Source of the DNA: Gammaproteobacteria bacterium | Lineage (GTDB): Bacteria; Pseudomonadota; Gammaproteobacteria; Steroidobacterales; Steroidobacteraceae | Assembly (NCBI GenBank): GCA_028293765.1 | Contig: JAQGOG010000089.1 | Coordinates: 1-64,000 of the forward strand | Reading direction: 5' to 3' | Length of the DNA stretch: 64,000 nt | Part shown: piece after piece, positions 33,936 through 42,374 of the stretch | Layout of the letters: every line of letters begins with the position of its first letter | Numbering within the stretch: position 1 is the stretch's first letter | Notes under the pieces: generated by a model | Told to the model about the DNA's origin: nothing | The model's input: the letters and a program-made list of their open reading frames with translations, nothing else | Database searches by the model: none | Program-made: the position numbers and the translations under genes

Positions 33936-35372
33936 CTAAGTGCCGACGCGGTTGTCCGCATCGAGGCCGAAATCCGCCCTCGCAGCCAGCGTTTTCTCGT
34001 GCTCCAGATCAATTGAGCGGCAGGCGGCCAGATAGACCAGCGCCGCGATCGGCAATCCCACCAGCATTGCGATATCCGCTCCCCCCAGCGCGCGAGCGAT
34101 CGGTCCCTGGTAAATCCCAGTGCTGAAGAACGGGATCATCGCTACGAAACCAACCGCGTAAGCCAGCAGGCCGCGCCAGTTCCACTGTCCGTACATCCCG
34201 TCCGGATTGAAAATCTCGCGTATCGAGTAGTGCCCTTTGCGAACCACATAGAAGTCGACCAGGTTGATCGCGGTCCAGGGCGTAAACAGATACAGCAGCA
34301 GAGCGAGCAGATCCGCGAAGCGATTGATGAACTCGCCCGACGCGCTCAGCGCAATTCCCGTCGACACCAGCATTGCCGCCAGCAGGCTGACAATCCGTTT
34401 GCTCACCGTGCACTGCAGCGGCCTGAAGGTGTCGGCCACGCTCAGTAGCGTCAGCGAGGCGCCATAGAAGTTGAGAGCCGAAACCGTCACCAGTCCGAGC
34501 AGACCGCCGAGCAACAGTACCTTTCCAAGTCCGGGAATGATCGCATCGGCAGCACGTTCCATCGCAGCCGCAACATCGAGCTTGGGACTGGTGGCAGCGG
34601 CGGCGATGGTGCCGACGAGCATCATCCACGTGCCGCCTATGAAGGCGCCAAGATACGTCCACCAGAACGATGCGCGGACGCCAACGTCGCGCGGCAGATA
34701 GCGCGAATAGTCTGACACGTAAATCGACCAACTCAGTTGGTACGATGCCGCCGCAAACAACTCCGCGAGGAAGGGCACGGCTTTGAAACCCGCCAGGTCC
34801 CACTGCACCGCGGGAACTTCGAGCCTGAACAGTGCCCCGACCGAGAAGACGGACAGAATCGCGATCATCAGATAGGCAAATGCCCGTTGGGCAAAGTGGA
34901 TCTTGTCGTACCCGACGATGGCGAGCGCCACGGCCGCCGCCGCAAACAGAATGATTGCGACCGGCGAGGCCGGGGCAATGGAGCCGGACAGTTGATGCAG
35001 CGCCTGGGCGGCGAGGACCTGATTGAAAGCGTTGAAGCCGATGTAGGCGATCAGGGCCACGGCCCACACCAGCAGCGCACCGGTGTACCCAAACTGCGGC
35101 CGTGACTGGATCATCTGCGGTAGTCCGAGTCGCGGACCCTGCGTGGAATGAAACGCCATGAAGAACGTGCCGAGCGCACATCCTGCGATGACCGCAATTC
35201 CAGTCCACAGCAGGTTCCCACCGAGCGTAATCCCGAGCACGCCCACTGCGAGCGTCGCGAGATGAGCATCGCCCGAGAACCACACGGTCCACAGATGCCA
35301 TACCTTCCCGTGACGTTCAGCGAGCGGCACGTAGTCGATCGAGCGCTTTTCCATGAGCGAAGCGTTGTTCAT
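33936..35372 (-). CDS. NCS1-family permease (purine/cytosine permease-like)
   Basis: About 478 residues from the ATG at 35372 (a TTG at 35399 and an ATG at 35354 are alternatives). It shows the NCS1 opening SIDYVPLAERHGKVWHLWTVWF, about twelve membrane helices and the family's RPQFGYTGALLVWAVALIAYIGFNAF. NCS1 carriers import nucleobases, hydantoins, thiamine precursors or related small cations by Na+ or H+ symport. The gene is divergent from the carnitine dehydrogenase fusion with only 151 bp between. It may therefore supply a quaternary-ammonium substrate to this cluster, which would be unusual, since carnitine is normally taken up by BCCT or ABC systems. Confidence 0.88.
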   Translation of the reverse strand: MNNASLMEKRSIDYVPLAERHGKVWHLWTVWFSGDAHLATLAVGVLGITLGGNLLWTGIAVIAGCALGTFFMAFHSTQGPRLGLPQMIQSRPQFGYTGALLVWAVALIAYIGFNAFNQVLAAQALHQLSGSIAPASPVAIILFAAAAVALAIVGYDKIHFAQRAFAYLMIAILSVFSVGALFRLEVPAVQWDLAGFKAVPFLAELFAAASYQLSWSIYVSDYSRYLPRDVGVRASFWWTYLGAFIGGTWMMLVGTIAAAATSPKLDVAAAMERAADAIIPGLGKVLLLGGLLGLVTVSALNFYGASLTLLSVADTFRPLQCTVSKRIVSLLAAMLVSTGIALSASGEFINRFADLLALLLYLFTPWTAINLVDFYVVRKGHYSIREIFNPDGMYGQWNWRGLLAYAVGFVAMIPFFSTGIYQGPIARALGGADIAMLVGLPIAALVYLAACRSIDLEHEKTLAARADFGLDADNRVGT

Positions 35373-35434
35373 CGTGCCGGCTGAGCCTTTCTCCCCCAAT
35401 CGAGTCGCCCGGAATGTACGCGTGCGGTGCCGTT

Positions 35435-35462
35435 TATTATATTATTACGACGACATTATAAA
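35435..35462. promoter_or_regulatory. AT-rich candidate operator/promoter between permease and carnitine dehydrogenase genes
   Basis: The divergent gap contains ATTATATTATT at 35436-35446, then eight bases, then ATTATAA. The same 11-bp word occurs in inverse orientation at 43318-43328, upstream of the BKACE operon. Such an AT block stands out in this G+C-rich DNA. It could be a promoter core, the operator of the TetR-type regulator encoded two genes away, or both. Confidence 0.45.
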
Positions 35463-35523
35463 AGCGAACGCGCGGCTGCCCGCAAGCCCGGGAGCGGCGG
35501 TTCGGCGAGTGGACGAGGCGAGG

Positions 35524-37035
35524 ATGGCGAAAATGATGCGACAGGTGAAAACGCTGGGGCTGCTGGGTACGGGCGTCATCGGGGGCGGCTGGGCGGCCCG
35601 GGCGCTGCATTTTGGGATCGACGTCCTGGCGGCCGACGTGAAGCCGGAAATGGAGGCCTGGATTCGCGGCGCCGTCGAGAATGCGGAAGGGGCGCTGTCC
35701 CGCCTGACGTTCGCGCCGCTGCCGCCGAAGGGGAAGTTGTCGTTCACGACGGACCTGGCCGCTATGGCGCGGCAGGTGGACTTCATTCAGGAGAACATCC
35801 CGGAGCAGCTCGAGTTGAAACAGCGAGTGCTCGCTGAAGTCAGCCACCACGCAGCGTCCGACGTCATCATCGCTTCCAGCACATCCGGCCTGATGCCTTC
35901 CGACCTGCAACGGGACATGGCAGCGCCGGAGCGGTTTCTCGTCGCTCATCCCTTCAATCCCGTCTACCTCTTGCCGCTGGTGGAGCTGGTCGGCGGCAAC
36001 GCGACCTCACCCGAGGCTCTGGATGCCGCCAGCCGTTTCTTCACCGAAATCGGCATGCATCCCCTCAAGGTGCGGCGAGAAATCCCCGGCCATTTGACCG
36101 ATCGGCTGCAGGAGGCGCTGTGGCGCGAGATCCTGCATCTCGTCAACGACGGAGTGGCCACCACCGGCGAGCTCGATGACTCGATCGTGTACGGTCCGGG
36201 CTTGCGCTGGGCGGCGATGGGCACGAACCTGATCTATCATCTTGCCGGCGGCGAGCCCGGCATGCGCCACATGCTCAAGCAGTTCGGTCCCTGCCTGAAA
36301 TGGCCGTGGACGAAGCTCGAGGCCCCGGAGCTCACCGAGCAGCTGATCGACCGGATGGTCGAGGGCACGCAGGCCCAGGCCAACGGCCGCTCGATCCGGG
36401 AGATCGAGCGCCTCAGGGACGACTACCTCGTCGCCATCCAGCAGGTGCTGCGGCAATACAACATCGGCGCCGGATCGACCTTGCGGGCTCTCGAGGAACG
36501 CCTCTACGAGCGGAATGGGGCAGCGGCGCGAGCCGGTAGCGGCGCGGCCGCCGGCGAAGATTGTGCGCAGCCTCTGCGTCTCATCGAGACTCATGTCCGT
36601 CCGGAGTGGGTCGACTACAACGGCCACATGACCGACTCGCGCTACCTGCAGGTATTCGGAGATGCAACGGACGCGCTGTACCGATCGGTAGGGGTGGACG
36701 ATGCGTATCGTCAGTCAGGACGAGCCCTGTACGCCGTCGAATCGCACATGACCCACAATGCCGAAGCGCAGGCGTTGGAGCCGCTCTATGTCACGACGCG
36801 GGTGGTTGGTGTGGACGAGAAACGAGTTCACCTGTTTCATTGCCTGCACCGACGGCGCGACGATGCCCTGGTTGCGACGGGTGAGCACATCTACCTGCAT
36901 GTGAATTCCACGGCCAAAAAGGCCGCACCCATGGACCCGGCCGTCCGCGCGAAACTGGAGAAGATCCACACGGCGCAGGCGGCGCTCCCGGCGCCTGTGC
37001 AGGTCGGCCGGCACGTCGGCATGCCCAGGAGTTGA
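35524..37035 (+). CDS. L-carnitine dehydrogenase fused to a hotdog thioesterase
   Basis: About 503 residues. Residues 1-330 are a 3-hydroxyacyl-CoA-dehydrogenase-like NAD enzyme of the L-carnitine dehydrogenase group: GLLGTGVIGGGWAARAL (GxGxxG at 15-20), ASSTSGLMPSDLQ and the catalytic His 142 in AHPFNPVYLLPLVELVGG. It oxidises L-carnitine to 3-dehydrocarnitine. Residues about 350-500 are a thioesterase domain (RPEWVDYNGHMTDSRYLQV), a fusion known from rhizobial carnitine dehydrogenases and thought to hydrolyse betainyl-CoA. The ATG at 35524 or one at 35533 could start it; the latter has GAGG at better spacing. A TetR gene follows after 9 bp. Confidence 0.88.
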   Translation: MAKMMRQVKTLGLLGTGVIGGGWAARALHFGIDVLAADVKPEMEAWIRGAVENAEGALSRLTFAPLPPKGKLSFTTDLAAMARQVDFIQENIPEQLELKQRVLAEVSHHAASDVIIASSTSGLMPSDLQRDMAAPERFLVAHPFNPVYLLPLVELVGGNATSPEALDAASRFFTEIGMHPLKVRREIPGHLTDRLQEALWREILHLVNDGVATTGELDDSIVYGPGLRWAAMGTNLIYHLAGGEPGMRHMLKQFGPCLKWPWTKLEAPELTEQLIDRMVEGTQAQANGRSIREIERLRDDYLVAIQQVLRQYNIGAGSTLRALEERLYERNGAAARAGSGAAAGEDCAQPLRLIETHVRPEWVDYNGHMTDSRYLQVFGDATDALYRSVGVDDAYRQSGRALYAVESHMTHNAEAQALEPLYVTTRVVGVDEKRVHLFHCLHRRRDDALVATGEHIYLHVNSTAKKAAPMDPAVRAKLEKIHTAQAALPAPVQVGRHVGMPRS

Positions 37036-37044
37036 GGAGTCCAG

Positions 37045-37710
37045 ATGCCCAAGATCGTCGATCACGAACAACGCCGCGACGAGATCGCGCTCGTCGCCTG
37101 CCGGGTCGTGGCGGAACACGGCTTCGATCAGGCCACCATTGTCCGCATAGCGCGCGAAGCGGGCTACACGACCGGCATGGTGGCGCATTATTTCGATACC
37201 AAGCAGGAGATCGTCATCGCGGCTTTGCGGTTGATCCTGCGCCGTATCGAGGAGCGACTCACGCGACCTGACGAGGACGTGCAGGCGGACCTGCTGACGG
37301 TGCTGACGGAGGCCCTCCCGGTCGATGAGCACCGCTTTACCGAATGCGCCTTCTGGACGGCCTTTTGGGGCCAGGTGTCCGCCGACAAGAAGCTGAAGCG
37401 CATCAACGCCTGGGTGCACCGGGAGTACATGCGGCTGTTCGAGCGTTGCCTCGCCCAGGGATGGCCGGAGTGGGGACAGTGGTCGCCAGGTGTGCGCGAA
37501 CAGATCCTGCGGTCCGTGATGACGTTCATCAACGGCCTCACGGCCAGCGCAGTGGCCAGCCAGAGCGACTGGCCGGCGGCGAAACAGATCGAACAGCTGC
37601 GATTGCAACTCCAACTGCTGCACGCCTGGGCGGTGGATATGGCGGTGGCGAGTCCTGAGAAGCTCAGAAAGAGCCAGAAGACGTCCGCGTCGGGATCGTC
37701 TGCCGCGTAA
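37045..37710 (+). CDS. BetI-like TetR family transcriptional regulator
   Basis: A 221-residue protein. The N-terminal helix-turn-helix is RRDEIALVACRVVAEHGFDQ, ATIVRIAREAGYTTGMVAHY and FDTKQEIVIAAL. The ligand domain contains WTAFWGQVSADKKLKRIN and ends in QLQLLHAWAVDM, as in BetI-type repressors that sense choline or related betaines. It lies between the carnitine dehydrogenase and acyl-CoA dehydrogenase genes in one operon, so local repression with a carnitine-type ligand or its CoA ester is plausible. Confidence 0.9.
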   Translation: MPKIVDHEQRRDEIALVACRVVAEHGFDQATIVRIAREAGYTTGMVAHYFDTKQEIVIAALRLILRRIEERLTRPDEDVQADLLTVLTEALPVDEHRFTECAFWTAFWGQVSADKKLKRINAWVHREYMRLFERCLAQGWPEWGQWSPGVREQILRSVMTFINGLTASAVASQSDWPAAKQIEQLRLQLQLLHAWAVDMAVASPEKLRKSQKTSASGSSAA

Positions 37711-37740
37711 GCATCGATTTATTGCAGGGGGAGGTGCCCG

Positions 37741-38904
37741 ATGGATTTCGCTCTCACTGAAGAACAGCAGATGATCGTCAAGGCCACGCGCGACTTCGTG
37801 CGCGAGGAGCTCATGCCTCACGAGCAGGAGGTGGAGGCGACGGGCGAGTTGCGCCAAGAGCTGTTGGGCGAGCTGAAAGCGAGGGCGATCGAAGCCGGGC
37901 TGTACGCCGCCAACATGCCTGCCGAAGTGGGCGGCGTGGGGCTGGACACCGTGACCTGGGTGCTCTACGAGAAAGAGCTCGGCCGCACGAGTTACGTTCT
38001 CCACTACGCCTGCGTTGCAAGACCGTCGAACATCCTGCTCGCGTGCGCAGGGGAGCAGCGGGAGCGGTATCTGCTTCCCGCCGTGCGCGGCGAGAGGACC
38101 GAATGCCTGGCGATGACCGAGCCGGACGCGGGCTCGGACCTGCGCGGCATGAAGACCACGGCCGTCGAGAAGGATGGCGACTTCATCATCAATGGCACGA
38201 AGCACTTCATCAGCCACGTCGATCATGCGGACTTCGTCATCCTGTTCGCGGCCACGGGCGAGGAGGAGATTCCACGGGGCAAGCGCAAGCTCATCACGGC
38301 ATTCCTGGTGGACGTGGGTACACCGGGTTTCGAGGTGCGGCCCGGCTACAGGAACGTCTCACATCGCGGCTACACCAACAGCATCCTGCAGTTCACCGAC
38401 TGCCGGATCCCGAAGTCGGCCGTGCTCGGTGGGCTTCACCAAGGATTCGAAGTCGCGAACACCTGGCTCGGCGCGACTCGCCTGCAAGTGGCGGCCAACT
38501 GCCTGGGCCGAGCGGAGCGGGCTCTCGAGCTCGCCAAGCAGTGGGCGGTGGATCGAGTGCAGTTCGGTCAGCAGATCGGAAAGTTCCAGGGGGTCGCTTT
38601 CAAGCTCGCGGATATGGCCGTGGAGCTGCGTGCGGCGGAGTTGCTTACGCTGGAGGCTGCCTGGAAGTTGGATCACAGAACCGCCACGGACATGGATATG
38701 GCGATCGCGAAGCTCAAGGCGAGCGAGATGCTTGCCATGGTGGCCGACGAGGCGCTGCAGATTCACGGCGGGATGGGGTTGATGTCGGATCTGCCGCTCG
38801 AGCGGATCTGGCGGGATGCGCGGATCGAGCGAATTTGGGATGGGACCAGCGAGGTGCAGCGGCACATCATCTCGCGTGCATTGCTGCGGCCTTTAGGGGG
38901 ATGA
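37741..38904 (+). CDS. Acyl-CoA dehydrogenase (candidate gamma-butyrobetainyl-CoA dehydrogenase)
   Basis: A 387-residue flavin acyl-CoA dehydrogenase with MDFALTEEQQMIVKATRDFV, the FAD/substrate motif CLAMTEPDAGSDLRGMKTTA, NGTKHFISHVDHADF, RVQFGQQIGKFQGV, and ALQIHGGMGLMSDLPLERIW before the C-terminal RDARIERIWDGTSEVQ. Family enzymes introduce a 2,3-double bond into acyl-CoAs. Context (CaiD-like hydratase, carnitine dehydrogenase, acyl-CoA ligase) suggests oxidation of gamma-butyrobetainyl-CoA to crotonobetainyl-CoA; the substrate is inference. It is the third gene of the operon and convergent with the CaiD-like gene 18 bp away. Confidence 0.85.
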   Translation: MDFALTEEQQMIVKATRDFVREELMPHEQEVEATGELRQELLGELKARAIEAGLYAANMPAEVGGVGLDTVTWVLYEKELGRTSYVLHYACVARPSNILLACAGEQRERYLLPAVRGERTECLAMTEPDAGSDLRGMKTTAVEKDGDFIINGTKHFISHVDHADFVILFAATGEEEIPRGKRKLITAFLVDVGTPGFEVRPGYRNVSHRGYTNSILQFTDCRIPKSAVLGGLHQGFEVANTWLGATRLQVAANCLGRAERALELAKQWAVDRVQFGQQIGKFQGVAFKLADMAVELRAAELLTLEAAWKLDHRTATDMDMAIAKLKASEMLAMVADEALQIHGGMGLMSDLPLERIWRDARIERIWDGTSEVQRHIISRALLRPLGG

Positions 38905-38922
38905 AAAGCTGACGAGCTTAGG

Positions 38923-39699
38923 TTATTTCCCGGTCCAGGTTGGTTTGCGCTTTGCGGCGAAGGCGCGCGCGCCTTCCACGAGATCGTCCGACCGGATGAC
39001 CTTTTGAACTGCGTGGAGATTGTCGTGCAGCTCGAACGCCTGATGTTCGGGCACCATCTCGGTATGACGCAGGAGCTGCTTGATTGCCGGAAACAGCAGA
39101 GGCGGACCGTCGGCCAGCTGCTTGGCGATCTCGCGAGCCTTAGTGAGACTCTGACCTGTCGGGACGACGTGGTTGGCCAGGCCCCAGTGCCTGGCTTCTG
39201 TCGCGTCCATCCACCGGCCAGTCATCAGGAATTCTACGGCGATGTGGTAGGGGATGCGGCGACGGAGCTTGATCGTGCCGGCGTCCGCCAATACCGCGAC
39301 GTTGATTTCCGGGAGCGCAAAGCGGGCATGCTCTTCCATGACGATGATGTCCGTTCCGAGGACGATCTCGAAGCCGCCGCCGCATGCGATGCCGTTTACC
39401 GCGGAGATAAGTGGTTTGTCCAGGTTGCGCGGGTAGTTCAGGCCGCCGAATCCGCCGCTGCCCCAATCCTCGTCGGATTTTTCGCCTTCCGCCGCCGCTT
39501 TGAGATCCCAACCGGCGCAGAAGAAGCGGTCGCCGCTCCCCGTAACGATCGCGACGCGCAGCTGGGGGTCGTCGCGGAACGCAGTGAACACGTCATTCAG
39601 TCGGCGGCTGGCCGCCAGGTTGATCGCGTTTGCCTTGGGGCGATTGAGCGTTACCTCGAGAATCGCGCCGTCGGTGGTGACCTCAATACCATCTGACAT
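38923..39699 (-). CDS. CaiD-like enoyl-CoA hydratase (crotonobetainyl-CoA hydratase)
   Basis: A 258-residue crotonase. It follows E. coli CaiD closely in places: ILEVTLNRPKANAI, FRDDPQLRVAIVTGSGDRFF and AGWDLKAAAEGEKSD, then the oxyanion-hole segment VNGIACGGGFEIVLGTDIIV and a C-terminal AFAAKRKPTWTGK. CaiD hydrates crotonobetainyl-CoA to L-carnitinyl-CoA. The position in an operon with BKACE, a thioesterase and an acyl-CoA synthetase fits that role. It is the last gene of the reverse-strand operon and starts 1 bp after the synthetase stop. Confidence 0.88.
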   Translation of the reverse strand: MSDGIEVTTDGAILEVTLNRPKANAINLAASRRLNDVFTAFRDDPQLRVAIVTGSGDRFFCAGWDLKAAAEGEKSDEDWGSGGFGGLNYPRNLDKPLISAVNGIACGGGFEIVLGTDIIVMEEHARFALPEINVAVLADAGTIKLRRRIPYHIAVEFLMTGRWMDATEARHWGLANHVVPTGQSLTKAREIAKQLADGPPLLFPAIKQLLRHTEMVPEHQAFELHDNLHAVQKVIRSDDLVEGARAFAAKRKPTWTGK

Positions 39700-39700
39700 A

Positions 39701-41767
39701 TCAGTGCTCCTCCAGGAGGCGGATCAGCGCGTCCACTGCGACAGCGCCGAGGCCTGCCGGTCGAACGATGACGGGGTTGATGTCCAGCTCGAGGAGAGTA
39801 TCAACATTTGCTTCGGCGTAGCGCGTGCAGGCCAAGGCAGCCTCTACCAGAGCTGTAACGTCGGCTGGGGGGCGACCGCGATAACCGGTGAGCAGTTTTG
39901 CTACGGCGAGCTTGCCTATCGCCGCTTCGATTGCCGTTGCGGTAAAGGGCGGCAGCAGGCTGACGGTGTCTCGCAACAGCTCCGTCAGGACACCGCCGGC
40001 ACCGAGTACGAGGATCTGACCGAACTGCGGGTCGACGGTCATGCCAATGAGTACTTCCGCGACGCCGTCCGTCACCATTTCCTCGACGAGCATCGCGTCC
40101 GAGAGTCGCGAGAGTCGCTCCGCCGCGGCCTTCGCGTCAGCAGAATTTCGTATGTTGATGACGACGCCGCCGACGTCCGATTTGTGTTCCAGCGCAGCGC
40201 TTGCAGCCTTGATGACGACCGGAAAGCCGATTGCTTCGGCAGCATCCGTGACATCGGGCGGGCTCACGACCCGCGAGCGGGGTACGCGCACTCCGAAGGC
40301 AGCCAACGCCTCTTTTCCCTCCTGCTCGGAGAGCGTTCTCGAGGGGCGCAAAGTGTCGCTGAGACGAGGTATCCGTAGCTCCACGCGTTGGCCACTTGCC
40401 CAGACTTCTCCAATTCCGGCGGCGAGATCCAGCGCCTCCAGGGCTTGGCGCTGCCCTTGTAGCGGCACGATTCCGGCGGCCAGGCACTTCTCGCGGGTCT
40501 CGGCGGCTAGCGATTCCGGTAACGAGCAAATCACTGCGCCGCGAGTCGGCGCGCCGGGGAATGCGGCTATGAATTCGTCGATTACGGCAACGTAGCTCGC
40601 GGAATCAGCCTTCGCTGCGGGCGGGCAGTCGACCATGAAGCCGACGGCGTCGAACCCGGCTCGCTGGACGACGGAAAACATCGAACGCAGCGCGGGGCGG
40701 TCGAACCACACGTGCGTGTGGAAATCGAATGGGTTGGAGATATGGACCCGGTCGCTCAGGATCGCGCGGAGGCTGGTGACCGAGTCGGCGGGAATCGGCG
40801 GAAACTCGACCCCAAGGTCGCGGGACGCGTCCGCGGTCATTGCCATGTCGCCGCCGGATGCACCCATCACGAGCACCCGCCGGCCGGTAAGGGGACCTCC
40901 GCTGTGGAGCACCTTCAAGGTCTCACAGAGGGTCGCGAGCGAATCGCAGCGCGCGAGCCCCGCTTGCTTACAGAACGAGTCAAAGACCGCATCGGCTCCA
41001 GCCAAGGCTCCAGTATGGCTGCGCGCCGTTCTTGCGGCGGCTTCGGTGCGCCCGGCTTTGACGATGGCAATGGGCTTGCCGGCGGCTCTGGCTTTAGCGA
41101 CCGCGCGAGCGAAACGTGCGGCGTCTTTGATGCCTTCCACGTAAAGGCCGAATGCCGTGACTCGCTCGTCCTGCGAGAGCAGCTCGATCATGTCTTCGAC
41201 GGCGAGGCATGTCTGGTTGCCGACCGTCAGGACATAACCGATCGGCAGCGACCGCTCATTGAAGAGCAGATTCAATGCAATGGTGCCGCTCTGGCAGATG
41301 AGGGCCACCCCGCGCTCGCGCCGACCACCGACGACTTGGTCCGGCCAGAGCGCAGCCGCGTCGAAGAAGTTGATGAACCCGTAACAGTTCGGGCCGAAGA
41401 ACGGCAAGTCGCCGGCGCTGGCAACCAGCTCCTGCGTCAGGCGTACGCCTGCCTCGCTTGCGGTTTCGGAAAAGCCCGCCGCAAAACACACGAATCCGCC
41501 CGCCCCGCGACGCGAAAGCGCCGCCGCTATGTTGGGCACTTCGACATTCGGAGCGGCGATGAACGTGGCGTCCGGCGCGCCGGGAAGCTCATCGACCGAG
41601 CGGAAGTAGGGTGTGCCAGTGGAGGAGGGCCGTTTCGGATGAACGCGCCACACTTCGCCGGTGTAGCCGATGGAGAGCGAGGCTGCGGCGACCGCATCGG
41701 CCCACGCGCCACCGATAAGCGCGATACTGCGCGGGGCGAGAAGTCGCTTGATGGCCGAGGGACTCAT
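39701..41767 (-). CDS. ADP-forming acyl-CoA synthetase (acetyl-CoA synthetase/Pat-like, alpha-beta fused)
   Basis: A 688-residue protein. The CoA-binding domain (LLAPRSIALIGGAWADAVAA; FFGPNCYGFINFF) is followed by succinyl-CoA-ligase-like domains with the phosphohistidine in ARSHTGALAGADAVFD (His 251), and a C-terminal ATP-grasp domain (GFPVVIKAASAALEHKSDVG; LVEEMVTDGVAEVLIGM). It joins a carboxylate to CoA with ATP giving ADP and phosphate. In this operon the likely substrate is gamma-butyrobetaine, crotonobetaine or carnitine, taking the place of the AMP-forming CaiC known from E. coli. No acetyltransferase domain is present, so it is not a Pat-type regulator. Confidence 0.87.
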   Translation of the reverse strand: MSPSAIKRLLAPRSIALIGGAWADAVAAASLSIGYTGEVWRVHPKRPSSTGTPYFRSVDELPGAPDATFIAAPNVEVPNIAAALSRRGAGGFVCFAAGFSETASEAGVRLTQELVASAGDLPFFGPNCYGFINFFDAAALWPDQVVGGRRERGVALICQSGTIALNLLFNERSLPIGYVLTVGNQTCLAVEDMIELLSQDERVTAFGLYVEGIKDAARFARAVAKARAAGKPIAIVKAGRTEAAARTARSHTGALAGADAVFDSFCKQAGLARCDSLATLCETLKVLHSGGPLTGRRVLVMGASGGDMAMTADASRDLGVEFPPIPADSVTSLRAILSDRVHISNPFDFHTHVWFDRPALRSMFSVVQRAGFDAVGFMVDCPPAAKADSASYVAVIDEFIAAFPGAPTRGAVICSLPESLAAETREKCLAAGIVPLQGQRQALEALDLAAGIGEVWASGQRVELRIPRLSDTLRPSRTLSEQEGKEALAAFGVRVPRSRVVSPPDVTDAAEAIGFPVVIKAASAALEHKSDVGGVVINIRNSADAKAAAERLSRLSDAMLVEEMVTDGVAEVLIGMTVDPQFGQILVLGAGGVLTELLRDTVSLLPPFTATAIEAAIGKLAVAKLLTGYRGRPPADVTALVEAALACTRYAEANVDTLLELDINPVIVRPAGLGAVAVDALIRLLEEH

Positions 41768-41851
41768 TTACTAAGCCACAAATCTCCACCGTAACCGCAA
41801 GTAGGGGCGGCGCTTGCGTCCAGCGTTGCATACAGAGTGATGCGAGCTAAC

Positions 41852-42328
41852 CTATCTACGGCGCAATTCGATGCTGCGCGAGCCCGGCCAAGAGGCAGGC
41901 GCGTTCGCCGTTGCCTCGACAAGCGCTGCGATCGCGCCGCTGATCTCGGGCGGAAAGGGCGCAGTGGCTACCGTTTCCCCCTGATGTACGTGCAAGAGCA
42001 GGAGCTCAGCACTTGCGGCCGCATCCGCGTCGCCCTCGCGTGTGAGATCGAAGGCCGCGTGGATTCTCTTGTGATCGGCGCCGAGCATACGCACGGTCAC
42101 CAGCACGGCGTCCGATTTCTTGACCTCGCGGAGATAGTGGATGTGCATCTCCACGGTGTACAGCGTATTGCGCGTCCGCTCGCGATAGGGCGCGTCCATC
42201 CCCAGCCGGTCCATGAGCGCGTCGCTCGCGTAACTCACGATCAGACCGTAGTACGCGTCCCGCAGATGACCGTTGTAGTCGATCCACTCCGGCTCGAGCG
42301 CAGTCCGATAAATGAGTTCTCCCGCCAC
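41852..42328 (-). CDS. Hotdog thioesterase of the carnitine cluster
   Basis: About 158 residues from a GTG at 42328, which has GAGGGAG eight bases upstream; a GTG at 42346 lacks such a site. The signature EPEWIDYNGHLRDAYYGLIV resembles that of the domain fused to carnitine dehydrogenase (RPEWVDYNGHMTDSRYLQV), so the two are homologues. In known carnitine clusters such enzymes hydrolyse betainyl-CoA to glycine betaine. With two copies here, one may instead release carnitine from carnitinyl-CoA. It lies between BKACE and the acyl-CoA synthetase in the reverse-strand operon. Confidence 0.85.
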   Translation of the reverse strand: MAGELIYRTALEPEWIDYNGHLRDAYYGLIVSYASDALMDRLGMDAPYRERTRNTLYTVEMHIHYLREVKKSDAVLVTVRMLGADHKRIHAAFDLTREGDADAAASAELLLLHVHQGETVATAPFPPEISGAIAALVEATANAPASWPGSRSIELRRR

Positions 42329-42374
42329 GGTCCACTTCTCCCTCACTGCGGTCGAACCGCTGGGTGCGGTTTCA

